Assembly (NCBI GenBank): GCA_945861265.1
Contig: CAMAUC010000006.1
Location: 1-64,000, forward strand
Length of the DNA stretch: 64,000 bases
Direction of reading: 5' to 3'
DNA from: Rhizobium sp. Q54
GTDB taxonomy: Bacteria > Pseudomonadota > Alphaproteobacteria > Rhizobiales > Xanthobacteraceae
Below the pieces are notes generated by a model. The model was not told the DNA's origin, made no database searches, and saw only the letters and a list, made by a program, of their open reading frames with translations. This document shows, piece by piece, positions 59,732 through 64,000 of this stretch. The translations under genes were made by a program, and so were the position numbers. Each line of letters begins with the position of its first letter. Within the stretch, counting starts at the first letter, position 1.

Positions 59732-60200
59732 GATTTCCCTGTTCGCCAACTATTGCTTCGCTATTCCGCGGCCTTGGCCGCTGTTGCACTGCTCGACCGG
59801 GAAGACACGTCCCGTGACGTTCTTAAAGAGGTTCATCCAAACGGATGTTGTTGCGTGGCGAACCTGTCCCGGTTGCCAACGCCAATGCCCCGAATCTGTG
59901 CGCCTGTTATCGCGATGATTACAGCAACCCCAATGCCGCTTCTGGCGATTTCGCGAGCCGTTGTCGTTTGACCGGTCCCTGAGCGTTCAACCGGTTCTTG
60001 GTCATCGGCTCGTCGTTATCTGCCACTGCAATCGACTTTGCGGCGCTGCCTCGCAGAGCATCTTGCTCCGGGGTTCGTGGCTATGCATCCGTCACGGGTC
60101 GATTCCGTACTTGGAAGCTAGTCCGTTCCGGGCCATATTCCAAGCGGTTTTTTGCTCTTTTGCCAGCCCCGCATTTCTGTTGAGCGGCAATGCGTGGGGC
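59732..60200 (-). promoter_or_regulatory. 469-base gap: promoter and long leader of the DUF4167 gene
   Basis: No credible gene lies here; the short plus-strand frames are not conserved in style. On the minus strand a GCGGCC-AA-GGCCGC hairpin (59768-59781) sits 37 bases before the DUF4167 start and a CGGGA/TCCCG stem lies further up, so the transcript may have a structured 5' leader. I see no terminator after prmC and no clear -35/-10 pair. Confidence 0.45.
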
Positions 60201-61079
60201 TCATGGCGCCAAACAAGCACTTAACGCGCGTGGAATACCGGCCAAATCGGCGCGAGCGCCGTTAACCGTCAAACCGGACCCGGTAAACAGGCCGCGCACG
60301 GCGTGTTCCTGGCCGGCGCCCAATTCGACGATGAGGCGGCCGCCGGGCGCCAGCAGATGGATCGCCTGCGACGCGATGGCGCGATAGGCATCGAGCCCGT
60401 CGATACCGCCATCGAGCGCCAAGGCCGGATCGTAGTCACGCACCTCCGGTTCCAGCGTCGCGATGTCGCTATGTTCGACATAAGGCGGATTGGACACGAT
60501 CAGATCGAACGGCCCGGTCACGCCAGTGGCGATGTCGCAGACGACGAAGCGGCAACGTGACGAAAGGCCGAGCCGTTCGGCATTGCCGCGCGCAACATCG
60601 ATGGCTGCCGGACTGATATCGGTGGCCACGCCTTCGGCATCTTTCAGTTCGGTGAGCAGCGCCAGCAGCAGGGCACCGGAACCGGTGCCGATGTCGAGAA
60701 GACGCAAGGGCGCAAGACGCAGGCTTTCACGCTCGATGTAATCAAGCGCGGCTTCGACGACAGTCTCGGTATCCGGCCGCGGCACCAGCACGGCGTCGCT
60801 GACGTCGAGCGGCAGACTCCAGAATTCCTTGCGGCCGATAATGCGCGATACCGGCTCGTGCCCGAGGCGGCGGCCGGCGAGCGTGTCGATGGCCGCGATC
60901 TCATCGGCGCGCAGAAGTCGGTCGCCATTTGTCATCAACGCGGTGCGGTCGAGGCCGAGCGCGTGGCCGATCAGCAACCGGGCATCGGTGTCCGGGGATT
61001 CGATGCCTGCCTGCCGCAACATTTCGGTCACAGCGTGCCGTTTCGCCGCGACGGTCAGGCCGGCGGCGGCCATCGTCAC
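60201..61079 (-). CDS. prmC: Peptide chain release factor N(5)-glutamine methyltransferase
   Basis: A 292-residue enzyme methylating the glutamine of the GGQ motif of release factors. Motif I is [11 protein letters not shown] near 128-137 and the catalytic NPPY at 197-200. The N-terminal helical domain is normal. It overlaps the prfA stop by four bases (ATGA), the usual coupling with its substrate gene. Confidence 0.97.
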   Translation of the reverse strand: MTMAAAGLTVAAKRHAVTEMLRQAGIESPDTDARLLIGHALGLDRTALMTNGDRLLRADEIAAIDTLAGRRLGHEPVSRIIGRKEFWSLPLDVSDAVLVPRPDTETVVEAALDYIERESLRLAPLRLLDIGTGSGALLLALLTELKDAEGVATDISPAAIDVARGNAERLGLSSRCRFVVCDIATGVTGPFDLIVSNPPYVEHSDIATLEPEVRDYDPALALDGGIDGLDAYRAIASQAIHLLAPGGRLIVELGAGQEHAVRGLFTGSGLTVNGARADLAGIPRALSACLAP

Positions 61080-62155
61080 GTCGCGCCTTCGGCGGCGAGC
61101 AGTTCGGCCTGATGCTCGGTGATCAGGGCGTCGATCAGATCGTCGACGTCGCCTTCCATCACCGCCGGCAATTTATAAAGCGTCAGGTTGATGCGGTGAT
61201 CGGTGACCCGGCCTTGCGGGTAATTATAGGTTCGGATGCGCTCGGAGCGGTCGCCGGACCCAATCTGTCCCTTGCGCTCGGCGGCGCGCTCGGCATCGAG
61301 CTTCGAGCGCTGCGTGTCGTAGAGCTTGGTGCGCAAATAAGCGAGCGCCTTGGCCTTGTTCTTGTGCTGCGAGCGCTCCTCCTGCACGAACACGATGGTG
61401 CCCGTCGGAATATGCGTGATGCGGATCGCCGACTCGGTCTTGTTGACGTGCTGGCCGCCGGCGCCTTGCGCGCGCATCGTGTCGATCTTCAGATCGTCAT
61501 CCTTGATCTGGATATCGACGTCCTCGACTTCTGGCAGCACCGCGACGGTCGCGGCCGATGTATGCACGCGCCCCTGCGTTTCGGTGTCCGGCACGCGTTG
61601 CACGCGATGCACGCCGGACTCGAACTTCAACTTGGCGAAGACGCCGCGGCCATGCACCTCGGCGATGACTTCCTTGAGCCCGCCTTTGGAGCCTTCGCTC
61701 ATGGATATGACTTCGGTTTTCCAGCCCTGCTTGGCGGCGTAGCGCTCGTACATGCGGAACAGGTCGCCGGCGAACAAAGCCGCCTCGTCGCCGCCGGTGC
61801 CGGCGCGGATTTCCAGGATGGCGTCGTGGTCGTCCATCGCGTCTTTCGGGATCAGCGCCAGCCGGATTTTCTTTTCCAGCTCCTCGTGGCGCGCCAACAG
61901 CGACTGCTTCTCGGTCTCCGCCATCTTGCGCATTTCGGCGTCGGTCGATGCATCGGCGATCATCGCATCGAGATCGGCGATTTCGGCGCCGGTCGCGCGG
62001 TAAGTCTTGATCGCCTCGATCACGGGCCCGAGTTCGGAGAACTCGCGCGACAATTTGACGTAGGCTTCGGTGCCCAGCCCGCTGCCGAGTTCGCGTTCGA
62101 CCATGGCGTGACGGGAGAGCAGGGCATCGAGACGGTGTTGCGGAAGCGATATCAA
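61076..62155 (-). CDS. prfA: Peptide chain release factor 1
   Basis: A 359-residue class I release factor reading UAA and UAG. The codon-recognition tripeptide is PDT (189-191), a Pro-x-Thr variant, and the GGQ that enters the peptidyl transferase centre is at 233-235 in [11 protein letters not shown] place the start at TTG 62155, with AAGGA about nine bases upstream; the preceding in-frame codons back to 62197 look unlike RF1. It lies 13 bases after ptsP. Confidence 0.96.
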   Translation of the reverse strand: MISLPQHRLDALLSRHAMVERELGSGLGTEAYVKLSREFSELGPVIEAIKTYRATGAEIADLDAMIADASTDAEMRKMAETEKQSLLARHEELEKKIRLALIPKDAMDDHDAILEIRAGTGGDEAALFAGDLFRMYERYAAKQGWKTEVISMSEGSKGGLKEVIAEVHGRGVFAKLKFESGVHRVQRVPDTETQGRVHTSAATVAVLPEVEDVDIQIKDDDLKIDTMRAQGAGGQHVNKTESAIRITHIPTGTIVFVQEERSQHKNKAKALAYLRTKLYDTQRSKLDAERAAERKGQIGSGDRSERIRTYNYPQGRVTDHRINLTLYKLPAVMEGDVDDLIDALITEHQAELLAAEGAT

Positions 62156-62168
62156 AGTGCAAATTCCT

Positions 62169-64000
62169 TCAAAGGGAAAGTCCCTCGGCGGTCGCAAAAT
62201 CTTCTAGTGTCTGGCGGACCGACACGCTGCCGACCGGCTGCGCCAAAGCCGGCAGCAGGGCATCGGCGCCCTTCTTGCAGTCGAGCTGCATCAGCATCGC
62301 CTTGACCGGGCCGACGGCCGACGGCGACAGCGACATCGCGCGATAGCCTATGATTGCCAGCGCCAGCGCACCGATCGGTTGCGAGGCCAATTCGCCGCAC
62401 AGGGCGACCGGCTTGCCGTGCTTGGCGGCCTTGTCGGCGATCTCTTTCAGCGCACGCAGCACCGGCGCCGACAGCGGATCGAAGCGCTGCGACACCCGCG
62501 TATTGCCGCGGTCGGCGGCATAAAGAAACTGCATCAGGTCGTTGGACCCGACCGACAGGAAATCGACACGCTCCAGCAACTCGTCGAGCTGGAACAAGAG
62601 CGACGGCACTTCCAGCATGGTGCCGATATGCACGCGTTCGGGCAGCGAATGGCCGTGCTTGCGCAAATGCGTCAGTTCGACTTCGACCAAAGCCTTGGCC
62701 TGGTCGAATTCCTCGACGGTGGCGATCATCGGAAACATCACGCGAATTTCGCGGCCGCCGCCGGCACGCAGCAGCGCGCGCACCTGGCTGCGCAGCAGAC
62801 CGGGGCGATCGAGGCCGAGCCGGATCGCGCGCCAGCCGAGCGCCGGGTTCTCTTCCTCGAAGTTGCGCAAGTAGGGCAAAACCTTGTCGCCGCCGATGTC
62901 GAGCGTGCGGAAAGTCACCGGCTTCTTGCCGGCGGCATCGAGCACCGTGCGATAGAGCTGCATCTGCTCGCCGGTGCGCGGCAGTGTCGGCGCCACCATG
63001 AACTGCAATTCGGTGCGGAACAGGCCGATGCCGGAAGCGCCGGTCTCCGCCATGTGCGGCAGATCGATGGTCAGGCCGGCATTCATCATCAGCGAAATGG
63101 CGCAGCCGTCCATGGTGATACACGGCTTGTCGCGCGCCGCGCGATACTGCGCCATGCGCCGCGCGCGCAATTTCACGCGCTCGCCGAAGGCCGCCTCGAT
63201 ATCCTGCGCCGGCCGCATATGCACATGGCCGGTCGAGCCATCGACGATGATGGCGTCGCCCTGTTCGACCAGGCCTGTGGCGTTGGCAATGTCGCCGACT
63301 GTCGGAATGCCGAGCGCGCGCGCCACGATCGACACATGCGAGGTCATGCCGCCTTCTTCGAGCACCAGGCCGCGCAATTTCTTGCGGTCGTAATCGAGCA
63401 ATGCCGCCGGACCCATCGAGCGGGCGACGACGATGGCGTTGTCGGGCAATTGATCCTTGCGCGGCGCATGGTCCTGACCCAACAGCACGCGCATCAAGCG
63501 GTTGGCGAGATCGTCGAGATCATGCAGGCGGTCGCGCAGATACGGATCGGAGGCGCGCAGCATGCGCGCGCGGGTGTCGGACTGCACGCGCTCGACGCCG
63601 GCTTCGGCGGTGAGGCCCGTCGTCACCGCCTCTCTGATTTTATGCGCCCAGCCCTGATCGTAGGAGAACATGCGATAGGCTTCGAGCACGTCACGATGCT
63701 CGCCGCCGTCAACGACGTCGCGGTGCTCGACGAGGCGGTCGAGATCGGCGCGTAAGGTGGCGATCGCCGCTTCCAGCCGCTTGAGTTCCTTCGGCACGTC
63801 ATCGGCGATGACATTGGTGATGACGACGCGCGGCTCGTGCAGGACAACATGTCCGAGCGCGATGCCGTCGGACAGCGAGATGCCTTCGATATGAATGGCG
63901 TGGCGCGCGGCCGGCTCGGCGCCGGGCTTGGCAATCGACGAGAGTTCGCCGGAGGCGATCATCTCGGCGAGCACCATCGCCGTCGTCTGCAGCGCTTCTT
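62169..64000 (-). CDS. ptsP: Phosphoenolpyruvate-protein phosphotransferase, nitrogen PTS enzyme I (5' end cut by window)
   Basis: The frame is open to the right edge; about 610 residues are visible and the N-terminal GAF domain is expected beyond it, so the ATG at 63977 is internal. The enzyme takes phosphate from PEP to NPr in the regulatory nitrogen phosphotransfer system. The phospho-histidine is in [12 protein letters not shown], the PEP barrel carries [19 protein letters not shown] and [10 protein letters not shown], and the catalytic cysteine is in ALCGELA. It is followed by prfA and prmC, the common order in Rhizobiales. Confidence 0.97.
   Translation of the reverse strand, partial: EALQTTAMVLAEMIASGELSSIAKPGAEPAARHAIHIEGISLSDGIALGHVVLHEPRVVITNVIADDVPKELKRLEAAIATLRADLDRLVEHRDVVDGGEHRDVLEAYRMFSYDQGWAHKIREAVTTGLTAEAGVERVQSDTRARMLRASDPYLRDRLHDLDDLANRLMRVLLGQDHAPRKDQLPDNAIVVARSMGPAALLDYDRKKLRGLVLEEGGMTSHVSIVARALGIPTVGDIANATGLVEQGDAIIVDGSTGHVHMRPAQDIEAAFGERVKLRARRMAQYRAARDKPCITMDGCAISLMMNAGLTIDLPHMAETGASGIGLFRTELQFMVAPTLPRTGEQMQLYRTVLDAAGKKPVTFRTLDIGGDKVLPYLRNFEEENPALGWRAIRLGLDRPGLLRSQVRALLRAGGGREIRVMFPMIATVEEFDQAKALVEVELTHLRKHGHSLPERVHIGTMLEVPSLLFQLDELLERVDFLSVGSNDLMQFLYAADRGNTRVSQRFDPLSAPVLRALKEIADKAAKHGKPVALCGELASQPIGALALAIIGYRAMSLSPSAVGPVKAMLMQLDCKKGADALLPALAQPVGSVSVRQTLEDFATAEGLSL

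Noticed and set aside
59961-60224. An 87-residue plus-strand frame in the DUF4167 upstream gap
   Set aside because: Cys- and Ser-rich composition, no ribosome binding site, overlaps the end of prmC; no sign of coding use.

Overview
The window is 64 kb of GC-rich, densely coded chromosome from an alphaproteobacterium, most likely a member of the Hyphomicrobiales (Rhizobiales) near Bradyrhizobium, Rhodopseudomonas or the Xanthobacteraceae. This rests on the ptsP-prfA-prmC-DUF4167 gene order, a PhaR-PhaA-PhaB polyhydroxybutyrate locus, the many TRAP, Bug-type and CoA-metabolism genes, and short palindromic repeats of a type common in Rhizobiales intergenic spaces. I saw no tRNA, rRNA, insertion sequence, prophage or CRISPR array.

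Positions 1-18700 form a phenylpropanoid/lignin-monomer catabolic region. On the minus strand are an aldehyde dehydrogenase (cut by the left edge), a ThDP-dependent decarboxylase-like enzyme, a TRAP transporter (DctPQM), a thioesterase, an SDR dehydrogenase, a thiolase, two tandem feruloyl-CoA-synthase-like ligases, a crotonase and a DUF3237 protein. A divergent marR gene lies beside dctP with a palindromic operator between them. On the plus strand pcaI-pcaJ-pcaF-pcaH-pcaG encode protocatechuate ring cleavage and the last two steps of the 3-oxoadipate pathway. Together they suggest uptake of an aromatic acid, CoA activation, side-chain shortening, and feeding of the aromatic acid into protocatechuate cleavage. 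No pcaB, pcaC, pcaD or vanillate monooxygenase gene is in the window.

Positions 18700-29130 hold the most unusual part: a gene for a predicted HTH-plus-methyltransferase protein preceded by a cluster of TGCCCAC repeats, a MetF-like methylenetetrahydrofolate reductase, and four consecutive paralogues of the core (C-terminal) domain of cobalamin-independent methionine synthase, all with an intact zinc site. The last three are packed with a MaoC hydratase, an acyl-CoA dehydrogenase and a class III CoA-transferase. I infer a one-carbon or alkyl-transfer module tied to CoA-ester catabolism, possibly handling methyl groups from methoxylated aromatics.

Positions 29127-47700 carry a MarR-EmrA-EmrB efflux operon with its own palindromic operator, a 3-hydroxyisobutyrate-dehydrogenase-like gene, a lactonase-like metallohydrolase, an operon of 3-hydroxybutyrate dehydrogenase, patatin and macrodomain proteins, a Zur-like regulator, an EamA transporter, ispG, a sodium/proton antiporter with DUF1345 and ispA, mtgA, rpmF, a gamma-glutamyltransferase and a Bug-type binding protein.

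Positions 47700-64000 contain an AT-richer methyltransferase gene, a PAS-GGDEF-EAL protein, phaR divergent from phaA-phaB, a tartrate/malate dehydrogenase, a second EamA transporter, a DUF985 cupin with a glyoxalase II, a methyltransferase, and the conserved DUF4167, prmC, prfA and ptsP genes (the last cut by the right edge).
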